64,000 bases of DNA from Caballeronia sp. dw_19. Lineage in GTDB: Bacteria; Pseudomonadota; Gammaproteobacteria; Burkholderiales; Burkholderiaceae. A model generated the notes under the pieces. It made no database searches, was not told the DNA's origin, and saw only the letters and a list, made by a program, of their open reading frames with translations. This document shows positions 44,995-53,245 of the stretch, one piece after another. Numbering within the stretch: the first letter of the stretch is position 1; each line of letters opens with the position of its first letter. A program made the translations under genes and the position numbers. The stretch covers positions 124,001-188,000 of the forward strand of contig NZ_JAAVUQ010000006.1 in assembly GCF_018449515.1 (NCBI RefSeq), in the 5' to 3' direction.

Positions 44995-45828
44995 TCACGC
45001 CGGTGTAGCTTCGCGAGCCACATACGTCAAGAAGTTGGCGCCGGTGATTGCCTCGCGCTCGGTCACGCTCATGAAGTCGCACCCGGTCCGGATGAAATCG
45101 AGTGCTTGCCGATAAGTGCATGCCCGCCGAACGTTTGGAAAGTTGGAACCCCATATGAGTCGCGCCGCGCCGGCCCGCTCGTACAACTGGCGCATGTAAC
45201 TCCGCGCGAGAGGAAATGGATAGTCTTCGAGGTCCTTCGCCGCTTCAGGGAAGTAGCTGCATTTGATCCACACGTTGGGTTCCTGTGCGAGATCGAGCAA
45301 CGCATCCCATTGGCGAAATGCCTGGCGATTGTCCTTGCCCGCGTAGTAACGCAGGCCCATGTGGTCGATCAGCCAGCGCACGCCGGGGAAACGTTTGACG
45401 GTGTCGTGCATCTGCGCCACATGGAACGGCGCGAACAGTTCCATCGGTACCTGCAGCCGTTCGGCCAACCGGAAAAAATCATCCACAGTGCCGTCGGCCA
45501 GCCAGTGTTCGTTGTCCTCTATCAGTGTCAGGCGCAGTGCCAGCATCTTTGGATGCTCGAGCAACGCGCGCAGGTGTTGCTGGACGTCCGCGTGCAGCGG
45601 ATCGATCCGCGCAATCACGCCGAGGACGTCGGCCGGATGACGCTCGGCGACGGCGAAACCGTGGCGGTTGTCATAACCGGCGGCGAACGGCGTGACCTGC
45701 ACGATCTGGCCGACGCCGATCTCGCGCGCCTCTGCAATGACGCGCTCGAACGGCAAGTGATCGTGATGAACATCGCCGGGGGGCTCGACAAGCATGTCGT
45801 AGAAATGCAGGTGGGAGTCGATGATCAT
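44995..45828 (-). CDS. Amidohydrolase-2 family metallohydrolase (PDC lactonase-like)
   Basis: A 277-residue TIM-barrel hydrolase of the amidohydrolase-2 group (2-pyrone-4,6-dicarboxylate lactonase, sugar-lactone hydrolases, decarboxylases). IIDSHLHFYD holds the HxH pair at residues 6-8; LIDHMGL supplies a barrel His; LIWGSNFPN replaces the common WGSDxP Asp with Asn, a variant that also occurs in functional relatives. The start is ATG 45828 with the signature immediately following. First gene of the minus-strand operon with the dioxygenase and CitE-like lyase; divergent from a CoA-transferase with AGTAT/ATACT operators between. Substrate probably a lactone or aromatic-derived acid; inference. 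Confidence 0.83.
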   Translation of the reverse strand: MIIDSHLHFYDMLVEPPGDVHHDHLPFERVIAEAREIGVGQIVQVTPFAAGYDNRHGFAVAERHPADVLGVIARIDPLHADVQQHLRALLEHPKMLALRLTLIEDNEHWLADGTVDDFFRLAERLQVPMELFAPFHVAQMHDTVKRFPGVRWLIDHMGLRYYAGKDNRQAFRQWDALLDLAQEPNVWIKCSYFPEAAKDLEDYPFPLARSYMRQLYERAGAARLIWGSNFPNVRRACTYRQALDFIRTGCDFMSVTEREAITGANFLTYVAREATPA

Positions 45829-45856
45829 GGAGGGTTGCGGCCAAGGTTAAATCTAT

Positions 45857-45883
45857 ATAGTATTTGATACTATTATCTAGTAT
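45857..45883. promoter_or_regulatory. Overlapping inverted repeats AGTAT/ATACT, candidate GntR operator
   Basis: ATAGTAT-TTG-ATACTAT is a perfect 17-bp inverted repeat at 45857-45873; its right arm forms a second pair with AGTAT at 45879-45883. It lies in the 149-base divergent promoter between the amidohydrolase and CoA-transferase genes. The same arms recur at 47245-47260, upstream of the UTRA GntR gene. Confidence 0.65.
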
Positions 45884-45977
45884 TAGTAACGTCAACTACT
45901 GATATTTACCTAGGATCACGCAAGGCTCGCGCAAGCGGCACGCGAGACGCAGGCGCCCAGCCACGGAGGAGACTTCC

Positions 45978-47234
45978 ATGACAGACAAGCAAACCGCCGC
46001 AGGCCGGCCGCGTCCGCTGGAAGGCGTACGCGTGCTCGATTGCTCGACCATCATCGCCGCGCCGTTCGGCGCGATGCTGCTTGCCGACTATGGCGCGGAA
46101 GTGATCAAGGTCGAGCATCCGCGCGGCGATGGCCTGCGCCTGAGCGGTCCGCAAAAAAATGGCGTGGGACTGAACTACGCTTTCTACGGGCGCAACAAGC
46201 GCAACATCGTGCTGGACCTGTCGAGCGCCGACGGACAGCAGATCCTGCGTGACCTCGCGGCCAAAAGCGACGTGCTCCTGGAAAATTTCCGGCCCGGCGT
46301 GATGGAGAAATGGCATCTGGGCTGGGAGCAGCTGCACGAGGTGAACCGGCGCCTGGTCATGTTGCGCATGACCGGCTTCGGCCAGTCCGGGCCTTATTCG
46401 GCGCGTCCGGGTTTTGGCACCCTGGCCGAATCCATGAGCGGTTTCGCCCATATCAACGGTCATCCCGACGGGCCGCCCACCTTGCCGCCGTTCGGTCTCG
46501 CGGACGGCATCGCGGGCTTGTCGGCGGCTTACGCGGTCATGCTGGCGCTCTATCACCGCGACCTGCGCGACGGCGAGGGACAGATGATCGACATCGCCAT
46601 CATCGAGCCGATCCTGCATCTGATGGGCGCACAGGCCTCCGTCTTCGACCAGCTCGGCCAGATCCAGCAACGCACTGGCAACCGCACGCACAACAACGCG
46701 CCGCGCAACACCTACAAGACGAAGGAAGGCAGGTGGGTCGCGATATCCACCAGCTCCCAGGCAATCGCCGAACGGGTGTTGCGTCTGACGGGACGGCCTG
46801 ACCTGGTGGACGAGCCGTGGTTTGCAAGCGGGGGCGAACGTGCGCAGCACGCGGACCTCCTGGATGCGGTGGTCGGCGGGTGGATCGGGGAACGCGGCAT
46901 CGACGAAGTCATGCGCGCTTTTGCGGAGGCCGGCGCGGCGGTCGCGCCGGTTTATGACATTTCGCAGGTGATGGAGGATCCGCAGTACCGCTCGCTCGAC
47001 ACGATCACCGATGTGCCGGATGCCGTCCTCGGGCCGGTCAAGATGCAAAATCTGTTGTTCCGGATGAGCGGCACGCCGGGCGAAGTCCGTCACACGGCGC
47101 CGGCGTTGGGGCAGGATACGGACGAAGTGCTGGGTGAGATCCTTGGCCTGACGCCCGCCCGGCTGCGTGAACTGCATGAAGCGGGGGTGATCGAGCCGAT
47201 GGTGGCGAAACGTCCAGGCGGGACGGGCCGTTGA
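45978..47234 (+). CDS. CaiB/BaiF (class III) CoA-transferase
   Basis: A 418-residue class III CoA-transferase: GVRVLDCSTIIAAPFGAMLLADYGAEVIKVEHP, YGRNKRNIVLDLSSADGQ, ENFRPGVMEKW, MTGFGQSGPYSARPGFGTLAESMSGF, and FGLADGIAGL with the putative catalytic Asp. ACGGAGGAGACTTCC precedes the ATG. Divergent from the amidohydrolase-dioxygenase-CitE operon and followed 218 bases later by the GntR gene, so this CoA-transferase and the CitE-like lyase are likely consecutive steps, activating and then cleaving a hydroxyacid. Confidence 0.88.
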   Translation: MTDKQTAAGRPRPLEGVRVLDCSTIIAAPFGAMLLADYGAEVIKVEHPRGDGLRLSGPQKNGVGLNYAFYGRNKRNIVLDLSSADGQQILRDLAAKSDVLLENFRPGVMEKWHLGWEQLHEVNRRLVMLRMTGFGQSGPYSARPGFGTLAESMSGFAHINGHPDGPPTLPPFGLADGIAGLSAAYAVMLALYHRDLRDGEGQMIDIAIIEPILHLMGAQASVFDQLGQIQQRTGNRTHNNAPRNTYKTKEGRWVAISTSSQAIAERVLRLTGRPDLVDEPWFASGGERAQHADLLDAVVGGWIGERGIDEVMRAFAEAGAAVAPVYDISQVMEDPQYRSLDTITDVPDAVLGPVKMQNLLFRMSGTPGEVRHTAPALGQDTDEVLGEILGLTPARLRELHEAGVIEPMVAKRPGGTGR

Positions 47235-47244
47235 AAGCGGGGTG

Positions 47245-47260
47245 AATACTCTATAGTATT
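47245..47260. promoter_or_regulatory. Perfect inverted repeat AATACTCTATAGTATT
   Basis: AATACT-CTAT-AGTATT, 16 bp, lies just after the CoA-transferase and about 190 bases upstream of the UTRA GntR gene. Arms match those at 45857-45883. Likely autoregulatory operator. Confidence 0.6.
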
Positions 47261-47452
47261 CGCCGAGCCGCCGTTGACATCGCGTCATGATGTATTCGAA
47301 AAGTTCAGCGTAATCGGGGAGCTTCATACCGGGCATTCACGTCCCCGAGATAACGCGGTTTGCGCTTTGCCATCGCTGCATCATCGCGGAAGTCGCGGCC
47401 TGCCCACCGGTCCCATTGAACGCATTACCTGGAACGTTACTTAGCAGCAGAC

Positions 47453-48184
47453 ATGGACACTGAACTCATTGACCGGGATTCATCGGTACCGCGCTGGATG
47501 CAGATTGCCGCGATCTTGCGCCAGCGTATCGCCGAGCACGGTACCGACCTGACCGGTCTCACCGACCAGGAACTCACCCGCGAATTCGGCGTGAGTCCGC
47601 TGACCGTGCGTCAGGCCCTGCAAGACCTGGTGCGCAGCGGCCTGCTCACGCGACAGCGTGGCAAGGGGACCTTCGTCGTCCAGAAGCCGGCACAAGGTTC
47701 CGTCGATCACTTCGAGGCCACGCTCAGCGAATGGCGCGTGCAGGGTCGCGATGTGCGCATCAGCTTGCTCGAGCGCAACGTCACGGCGGCAAACATGCTG
47801 GTCGCGGCCTCGCTGAATATAAAACCGGGCCAGCCGGTCGGCTATATGAGGCGCCTGCGCCACGCGGACGGTCATCCGGTCAGCATCGACTATCGCTATA
47901 TCGTGGTGGAAATCTTCGAGCGGCTCGACGATGCCGACCTCGTGCACGAAACCGTATGGGAGACGATCGAGCGCACGCTCAAGTTGCCGACCCTGCTCTC
48001 GAACACGGCCATCCGCGCGACGGCGGCCTCCGAGGAGGAAGCGCAATTGCTGAACATCCCGCCGAATTCGCCGGTGCTGCTGCGCGAGAGCCAGTTGATC
48101 GGCGCCGACGGCATGCCGATGGTCGCCGGGCGCTCGATCTACCATCCCGAGCGCTTTATCTATGCCACGACAATCCGCCGCTGA
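47453..48184 (+). CDS. GntR-family regulator, HutC/UTRA subfamily
   Basis: A 243-residue regulator. The winged helix is LTDQELTREFGVSPLTVRQALQDLVRSGLLTRQRGKGTFV; the UTRA domain runs from about residue 90 (VQGRDVRISLLERNVTAAN) with PVGYMRRLRHADGHPVSIDYRYI and PVLLRESQLIGADGMPMVAGRSIYHPERF as characteristic strands. It follows the CoA-transferase on the same strand. Repeated AGTAT/ATACT palindromes in the divergent promoter and before its own gene make it the likely regulator of both operons; effector unknown but UTRA proteins usually bind the pathway substrate. Confidence 0.9.
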   Translation: MDTELIDRDSSVPRWMQIAAILRQRIAEHGTDLTGLTDQELTREFGVSPLTVRQALQDLVRSGLLTRQRGKGTFVVQKPAQGSVDHFEATLSEWRVQGRDVRISLLERNVTAANMLVAASLNIKPGQPVGYMRRLRHADGHPVSIDYRYIVVEIFERLDDADLVHETVWETIERTLKLPTLLSNTAIRATAASEEEAQLLNIPPNSPVLLRESQLIGADGMPMVAGRSIYHPERFIYATTIRR

Positions 48185-48237
48185 CTCCGCTGACTCCGCC
48201 GCCGGCGAAACCCGTTGTTCAAAGAGGCGCGCCGCCA

Positions 48238-49221
48238 TCACCCAAGCGTTCTCAGCAACGGCCGGCCCTCCAGCCACGCCGACAGACATTCCACGACGCC
48301 GCGAGCAAACGTCTCCAGGACCGGACGGATCACGAAACCCAGATGCGGCGTCAGCACGACATCCGCCCGTTGGCGCAGCGGATGGTCATGCGCGAGCGGC
48401 TCCGTATCGAATACGTCGAGCGCCGCCGCACCGGGACGGCCAGCGTCCAGCGCGTCGATCAGCGCGGCGGTATCGATAAGTTCCGCACGCGCCGTATTCA
48501 CGAGGATTGCTTCGGGCCGCATCAGCGCGAGCCGTTTGGCATCGAGAAGCCGGTAAGTTGATTCGCTTGGCACGATATGCAAGCTGACGACTATCGAGCT
48601 TGACAGCAATTCGTCGAGCGGCACTGCGACGCAACCGCACTCGCGGGCGCGTTCGGGCGTCATGTGCGGGCTCCACGCCACAACTTCCATGCCGAATGCC
48701 TGCGCGATCCGGGCCATCTGCCGGCCGATATCACCCAACCCGATGATTCCAAAACGTTCGCCCGCGAGCGAGCCGGGCAATCGGCCTGTCTCGCGCCAGC
48801 CGCCGGCACGCATCAGGGCGAAATTGGTTTCCAGCCGTTTCACCGCGGCGAAAATGAGCGCCCAGGCGATTTCGCAGGTGCCGTCGCGGGTTGCCGCGCG
48901 GCCGCTGAAACTCACGGGAATGCCGCGCTGGTTCAGCGCGTCGAGATCGAGCGCGGTGTTGCGCGAACCGGTAAAAACCAGGTATTCCAGCTTCGGCAAC
49001 TGGTCGATGAGTTCCCCGGGGAACGGCGTGCGGTCTCGCTGCAGCACGATCGCGGAGGCATCTACGAGCGCCGCCAGCAATGCGTCGCCATAAAGCGGAG
49101 CATGTTCGACCCGCACGCTTGCCAGCCGGTCGATGCCGGACCAGTCCGCCAGCGCGCGAAACGAGCGCTCGTAGTCGTCGAGCATGACGATAATCGGCCG
49201 TGCGTCCCGCGCGTCGGTCAT
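48238..49221 (-). CDS. D-2-hydroxyacid dehydrogenase family protein
   Basis: A 327-residue NAD(P)-dependent D-2-hydroxyacid dehydrogenase. Nucleotide motif GIIGLGDIGRQMARIAQAFGMEVVAWS; catalytic residues are Arg in NTARAELID, Glu in VFDTEPL and His in LTPHLGF. The N-terminal lid reads PIIVMLDDYERSFRAL. Its ATG overlaps the MmgE/PrpD stop by four bases (ATGA), so the two are coupled. It would interconvert a 2-hydroxy acid and a 2-oxo acid. LacI-linked operon. Confidence 0.9.
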   Translation of the reverse strand: MTDARDARPIIVMLDDYERSFRALADWSGIDRLASVRVEHAPLYGDALLAALVDASAIVLQRDRTPFPGELIDQLPKLEYLVFTGSRNTALDLDALNQRGIPVSFSGRAATRDGTCEIAWALIFAAVKRLETNFALMRAGGWRETGRLPGSLAGERFGIIGLGDIGRQMARIAQAFGMEVVAWSPHMTPERARECGCVAVPLDELLSSSIVVSLHIVPSESTYRLLDAKRLALMRPEAILVNTARAELIDTAALIDALDAGRPGAAALDVFDTEPLAHDHPLRQRADVVLTPHLGFVIRPVLETFARGVVECLSAWLEGRPLLRTLG

Positions 49222-50570
49222 GGCTGCAGCATTGCTGACAGTTGCCGGATATCGGCAAGCTCTTCCAGTGCAGCGACGATTCCTGCTACCTCTGTGGTCC
49301 GCTCTCCTCCAAGCACCGGCGTCGCGCAATCGGTGAATTTGCGCAGCAGGGCTGCGGACGACAGCGTCCTGTGCGGATGACCACGCGGCAGCTCGACTTG
49401 GGCCGCGAGCGTAGTGCCGTCGCGCCGCCTGAGCGTCAGCTCCACGCCAAAACGGCCCGCACCCGAGGCAAGATGAGGCGCGACACGCACGTTCACGCGT
49501 TTCATCAGCGCCTGTACGTCCTCGCGCTGCACGCGTGCATCGTCGAACTGGGCGAGGCCGCCCGCGCCGTCCAGGTAGGCCACGGCGGCGCAATACGCGA
49601 TGCAATACTTGCCCTCGAGTCCGTTGGCCGCCTGTTGCAGCGGCATGATGCGCGTTGCTATGCTGGTCACCGCGCAGTCGATATCGAGCAGGTCTTCCAC
49701 CGGCGGCAAGCCGCCTTCATGCAGGTCGAGCATGACGTCGATCACGGAGATGCCCGCCCCGCAGCACGCATAGGGCTTGATTCCGATCCCAGAAGCATCG
49801 ATCTCCAGCGCCTCATCCAAAGGGGCTTCCTTCGGTACGGGGTTGGCGCCGTAGGTGGCGAACAGGCCGTCCGGCGCATCGAACAAACCGACATTCGCGG
49901 TGAAGCCGCGAGCAGCCAGCATGGCCGCGCGCACACCGCCCTCGGCCGCCTGGCCCGCATGGAGCGATTTGGTTTCGGAACCGAAATTGGCCCGCAGGCC
50001 GGCAACATTGGACGCCGCGATGGCCAGCGCGTTGAGCATGCCGCGCGCATCGAGCCCGAGCACGCGCGAACAGGCCGCCGCCGCGCCAAAGATGCCGATG
50101 CTCGACGTGGTATGCCAGCCCGCGTCGTAGTGGCGAGGCACCATCGTCCGGGCGAAATGGGCGGCTATTTCAAAGCCGAGCACGTAGGCGTCGAGGAAAG
50201 CAGATCCGCTCATCGCCCTCGCTTCGCCAAGCGCCATGATTGCAGGCACGAGTACCACGCTCGGATGTCCAATGAGCGTGGCATTCATGTCGTCGTAATC
50301 GAGCACATGGCCCGCTACGCCGTTGACCAGGGCCGCAAGCGGCACCGACAGGCGCACGCCCGTACCGAACACCGCCGCCTGTTGCGCACTGCCCTGCTCG
50401 ATGGCCAGCTCACGCACGGTCGCCGCCGTATGCGTTTGCGAACCCGCGACGATGCATCCGAGAATATCTAGTATCCCCATCCGCGCACTGGCCCGGCTCG
50501 ACGGCGTGAGCGAACTGCCGCTCCACGAGTCGTAAAGCTGCGTCAGTTGCGTTGCGTGCGATGCACTCAT
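49218..50570 (-). CDS. MmgE/PrpD family protein
   Basis: A 450-residue MmgE/PrpD protein, clearly different from the other two in the window. It keeps the canonical GHVLDYDDMNATLIGHPSVVLVPAIMALGE motif (H-x-x-D-x-D-D active-site region, then GHP), FGSETKSLHAGQAAEGGVRAAMLA with the substrate-binding Lys, and KPYACCGAGISVIDVMLDL. GGGGAG upstream of ATG 50570 decides the start; the frame opens further at 50705. Probably a dehydratase, isomerase or decarboxylase on a carboxylic acid, feeding the coupled hydroxyacid dehydrogenase. Divergent from the LacI gene across a TGAAACGTTTCA operator. Confidence 0.86.
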   Translation of the reverse strand: MSASHATQLTQLYDSWSGSSLTPSSRASARMGILDILGCIVAGSQTHTAATVRELAIEQGSAQQAAVFGTGVRLSVPLAALVNGVAGHVLDYDDMNATLIGHPSVVLVPAIMALGEARAMSGSAFLDAYVLGFEIAAHFARTMVPRHYDAGWHTTSSIGIFGAAAACSRVLGLDARGMLNALAIAASNVAGLRANFGSETKSLHAGQAAEGGVRAAMLAARGFTANVGLFDAPDGLFATYGANPVPKEAPLDEALEIDASGIGIKPYACCGAGISVIDVMLDLHEGGLPPVEDLLDIDCAVTSIATRIMPLQQAANGLEGKYCIAYCAAVAYLDGAGGLAQFDDARVQREDVQALMKRVNVRVAPHLASGAGRFGVELTLRRRDGTTLAAQVELPRGHPHRTLSSAALLRKFTDCATPVLGGERTTEVAGIVAALEELADIRQLSAMLQP

Positions 50571-50704
50571 GTCGACGCTCCCCTGATGATCGGCGCTGGC
50601 CGGTTCGATGCGTCGTTCGGTATACACATTCGTCCTCCTGGATCGGGCTTCGACGGTCAATGCACCACACGCTGCTAGCCTAGGTAAATTTCGTCCCAAC
50701 GTCA

Positions 50705-50718
50705 ATGAAACGTTTCAT
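50705..50718. promoter_or_regulatory. Perfect palindrome ATGAAACGTTTCAT, LacI operator candidate
   Basis: Fourteen-base perfect palindrome with central CG, the typical LacI/PurR-type operator shape, between the LacI gene (start 50836) and MmgE/PrpD (start 50570). The 17 bases beginning at 50701 recur exactly at 58509-58525. Confidence 0.75.
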
Positions 50719-50835
50719 ACAAAATGCCGATGCACGCATGAAACCGCGCGATCAATCAAGATATGCCGCCCTCTTGCCCCTATAATCCGGTCACTTCCGT
50801 GCCATCTCAAGTGCCATCTCAACCAGAACCGACGC

Positions 50836-51897
50836 ATGCCACCTCGCCGCAAATCCTCCCCACCGCCAAGCGAATCCGCCAGCAAGCAGGCGAAGCGCGT
50901 GACGATCGTCGACGTGGCGGTCCGCGCCGGCGTCGCGCTGGGAACCGTTTCACGCGTCATCAACAACAAGGAGTCGGTGGCGCCCGCGCTGCGCGAACGC
51001 GTCAACGAGGCAGCCCGTGCGTTGGGTTACGTGCCGAACTCGGTCGCCCAGAGCATGCGGACCCAGTCGACGCAGGTCGTGGGCTGCATGGTCTCCGACA
51101 TCTCCAACCCCCTGTTCTCCGCCACAGTCAGCGCCGCCGAAGAGGTGTTGCACCAGCACGGCTACAGCATGATGCTGTCCAACAGCCGCGACCGTCTGGA
51201 CACGGAAGCCGAGATCCTGACGCTGTTCCAGCGCCGCCGTTTCGATGGCCTGATCATCACCCTGAGCAGGGAAGAAGATCCCGCCACCCTCAAGCTGCTG
51301 GCGGACTGCACCATCCCGACCATTCTGCTTGAGCGCGAATCGAGCCTGCCGATCGACGCCGTCTCGGTCGACCACTTCGGCGGCACGCTCCAGGCGATGA
51401 ACTACCTGATCAAGCTCGGGCACCGGCGCATCGGTCTGGTAACGGTGACGCAAGCCGCGCTGCCCGGCCGGCAGCGCCGGCTGGCCTACCGCAGCGCACA
51501 CCAGGAGGCGGGCATTCCTGTCGACGAGTCTTTGCTGTCGCCGGACGTCTTCCTGCCCGACGCGGGCTATCAGGCGGCCTACCGGATGCTGGTCTCGTCG
51601 AAGCCGCCCACCGCGATCGTCGCGGGCGCCAATCAGATGCCGCAGGTCCTCAAGGTCGTGCGGATGCTGAAGCTGGCGGTGCCGGGCCAGTTATCCCTCA
51701 TTACGCTCGGAGATACCGACGTCGCAAGTCTCTTCGAACCCGCGTTGACCGCCGTGCGCTGGGAGCTTGCCAAAGTCGGGACGGCCGCAGCCGAACTGCT
51801 GCTTGCGCGGATGAACTCGACCGCCTCCGCACGCGATCCTCAGCGCATCACCATCCCGACCGAGCTCGTCTTGCGCGATTCCTGCGCTCAGCGCTGA
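50836..51897 (+). CDS. LacI-family transcriptional regulator (GntR-like LacI subgroup)
   Basis: A 353-residue LacI regulator. After a basic, serine-rich leader of about 20 residues comes the helix-turn-helix VTIVDVAVRAGVALGTVSRVINNKESVAPALRERVNEAARALGYVPNSVAQSMR, with the hinge helix. The effector core follows (TQVVGCMVSDISNPLFSATVSAAEEVL, FDGLIITLSR, VSVDHFGGTLQAMNYLIKLGHRRIGLVT). It is nested between two minus-strand operons, both carrying the same palindromic site, so it most likely represses both. Effector unknown; the GntR/gluconate-like subgroup often binds organic acids rather than sugars. The last ten bases overlap the convergent MmgE/PrpD gene. Confidence 0.92.
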   Translation: MPPRRKSSPPPSESASKQAKRVTIVDVAVRAGVALGTVSRVINNKESVAPALRERVNEAARALGYVPNSVAQSMRTQSTQVVGCMVSDISNPLFSATVSAAEEVLHQHGYSMMLSNSRDRLDTEAEILTLFQRRRFDGLIITLSREEDPATLKLLADCTIPTILLERESSLPIDAVSVDHFGGTLQAMNYLIKLGHRRIGLVTVTQAALPGRQRRLAYRSAHQEAGIPVDESLLSPDVFLPDAGYQAAYRMLVSSKPPTAIVAGANQMPQVLKVVRMLKLAVPGQLSLITLGDTDVASLFEPALTAVRWELAKVGTAAAELLLARMNSTASARDPQRITIPTELVLRDSCAQR

Positions 51898-53234
51898 GCC
51901 GGTGGTGTGCCGGCGCCGCGCAATGAGCCCATCAGATCGTGCAGATGAGGCAAGTGCTCAAGGTCCAGGATCTGGCGCAGCACCGTTTCCGTCTTCGGAC
52001 CCAATATTTCCGACGTCAGCCGCCGGTACTTTGCGATCACTTTCTCGCGCGAAGGACGCAGCGTTTCCCCTTCTATGCCGGTAAGCGCCAGCGTATGGCC
52101 ACCGTGTTCCACCGCCACCCTGACCGTATCCACGCTTTGCGGGTCCAGCACGAGGTCGATGCGCGCAGCCAGCGCGAGCACATCGGGATCGTCGACGCAT
52201 GCGTAGAAATCGTGCTCGTCGATCGGCTTGCCGAGCAACGCGGCGGCCACGCAAAAACGCGCGCTGACGCGGGCGCGCAGCGCGCTCGTGAACGGCGCGA
52301 CATTGGTGAAGCCAGGATTGGTGTAAGTCAGCTCACACACCTGCACCGTCACGCGCTCGATCCTGTCGACGTGCAGCGGGTACAGGTGCGCAATTTCGCG
52401 AGCAAGCGTCATCGGTGTCTGCACAAAAATGCAGACCGGATATTCCTTGTAGACGGTGTCCCCGAGCAAATAGCGCTCGCCGAGGTCCTGCGTCGCGGCG
52501 CTGGCGTGATCGGTCGTGCCGGCCATGGCCAGATAGAAGCCGGCCTCGCCCTCGAACGCGAGATCGCTCGCGGTCGCACCGGCCTGTGCGAGCAATGCCG
52601 CGCTCACACCGTTGCGGCACGCCATGCCCACGTTCAGCTTGACCTCCATCGTGCCGCTCAGGAAACCCGCGCCGAAGCCCGATGCAAACACCGCCGCGCA
52701 GCCGAGCGCGTGCCGCGTGCGCTCGGCATCGAGGGCAAGCATGCGCGCGGCCGCGGCAGCCGCGCCTATTGTTCCGGCCACACCGGTCGCCCGGAATTTC
52801 GGCAGCATGCCCGGACCGCCCAGGTAGACCCGGCCGGTGATTTCATAGCCCGCCACCACGGCGGCGATGAAGTCCGCGCCGCTGCCGCCCTCCTGCTCGG
52901 CAATGGCCAGCGCGGCCGGAACCGCGATCGCACCCGGGTGCGACTTGTACAGGAAGTCGTCCTGCGAGCGCCCGTTGACGAGCGTCGCATTGACCCATGC
53001 CGCATCGATCGCGGGCACCCTCTGCTGCTGGCCGATGATCGTTGACTTGCCGTGGTTCTCGCCGACGAGGGCCGCGGCAACCCCTGGCACCGCCAGGCCA
53101 TGGGCGGCGACCGCCGTGGTGAGTGAGTCGAGAATGCGCAGCTTCGCCTTCTCGACCACGCCGGCCGGCAGCGTGTTCGTCGACATCGCGACGATGGCCT
53201 GCGCAAACTGCCCGCTGATCGAATTACTGGACAT
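51888..53234 (-). CDS. MmgE/PrpD family protein, paralogue of 39746-41068
   Basis: A 448-residue MmgE/PrpD protein, strikingly similar by eye to the copy at 39746-41068: shared runs include NATLVNGRSQDDFLYKSHPGA, VYLGGPGML, FRATGVAGTI, CAAVFASGFGAGFL, EVKLNVGMACRNGVSAALL, YKEYPVCIFVQTP, NPGFTNVAPF and ILGPKTETVLR. In both, the usual H-x-x-D-x-D-D motif is replaced by NGRSQDDF, so they form a distinct subfamily, perhaps with a different reaction. Last gene of the CaiB-led operon and 11 bases downstream of the alpha/beta hydrolase. Substrate unknown. Confidence 0.84.
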   Translation of the reverse strand: MSSNSISGQFAQAIVAMSTNTLPAGVVEKAKLRILDSLTTAVAAHGLAVPGVAAALVGENHGKSTIIGQQQRVPAIDAAWVNATLVNGRSQDDFLYKSHPGAIAVPAALAIAEQEGGSGADFIAAVVAGYEITGRVYLGGPGMLPKFRATGVAGTIGAAAAAARMLALDAERTRHALGCAAVFASGFGAGFLSGTMEVKLNVGMACRNGVSAALLAQAGATASDLAFEGEAGFYLAMAGTTDHASAATQDLGERYLLGDTVYKEYPVCIFVQTPMTLAREIAHLYPLHVDRIERVTVQVCELTYTNPGFTNVAPFTSALRARVSARFCVAAALLGKPIDEHDFYACVDDPDVLALAARIDLVLDPQSVDTVRVAVEHGGHTLALTGIEGETLRPSREKVIAKYRRLTSEILGPKTETVLRQILDLEHLPHLHDLMGSLRGAGTPPAQR

Positions 53235-53245
53235 CGGTCATCTCC

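Noticed and set aside
44995..45828. Amidohydrolase with WGSN instead of WGSD taken as inactive
   Set aside because: Asn variants occur in functional relatives of this family and the HxH pair is intact, so I do not call it a pseudoenzyme.
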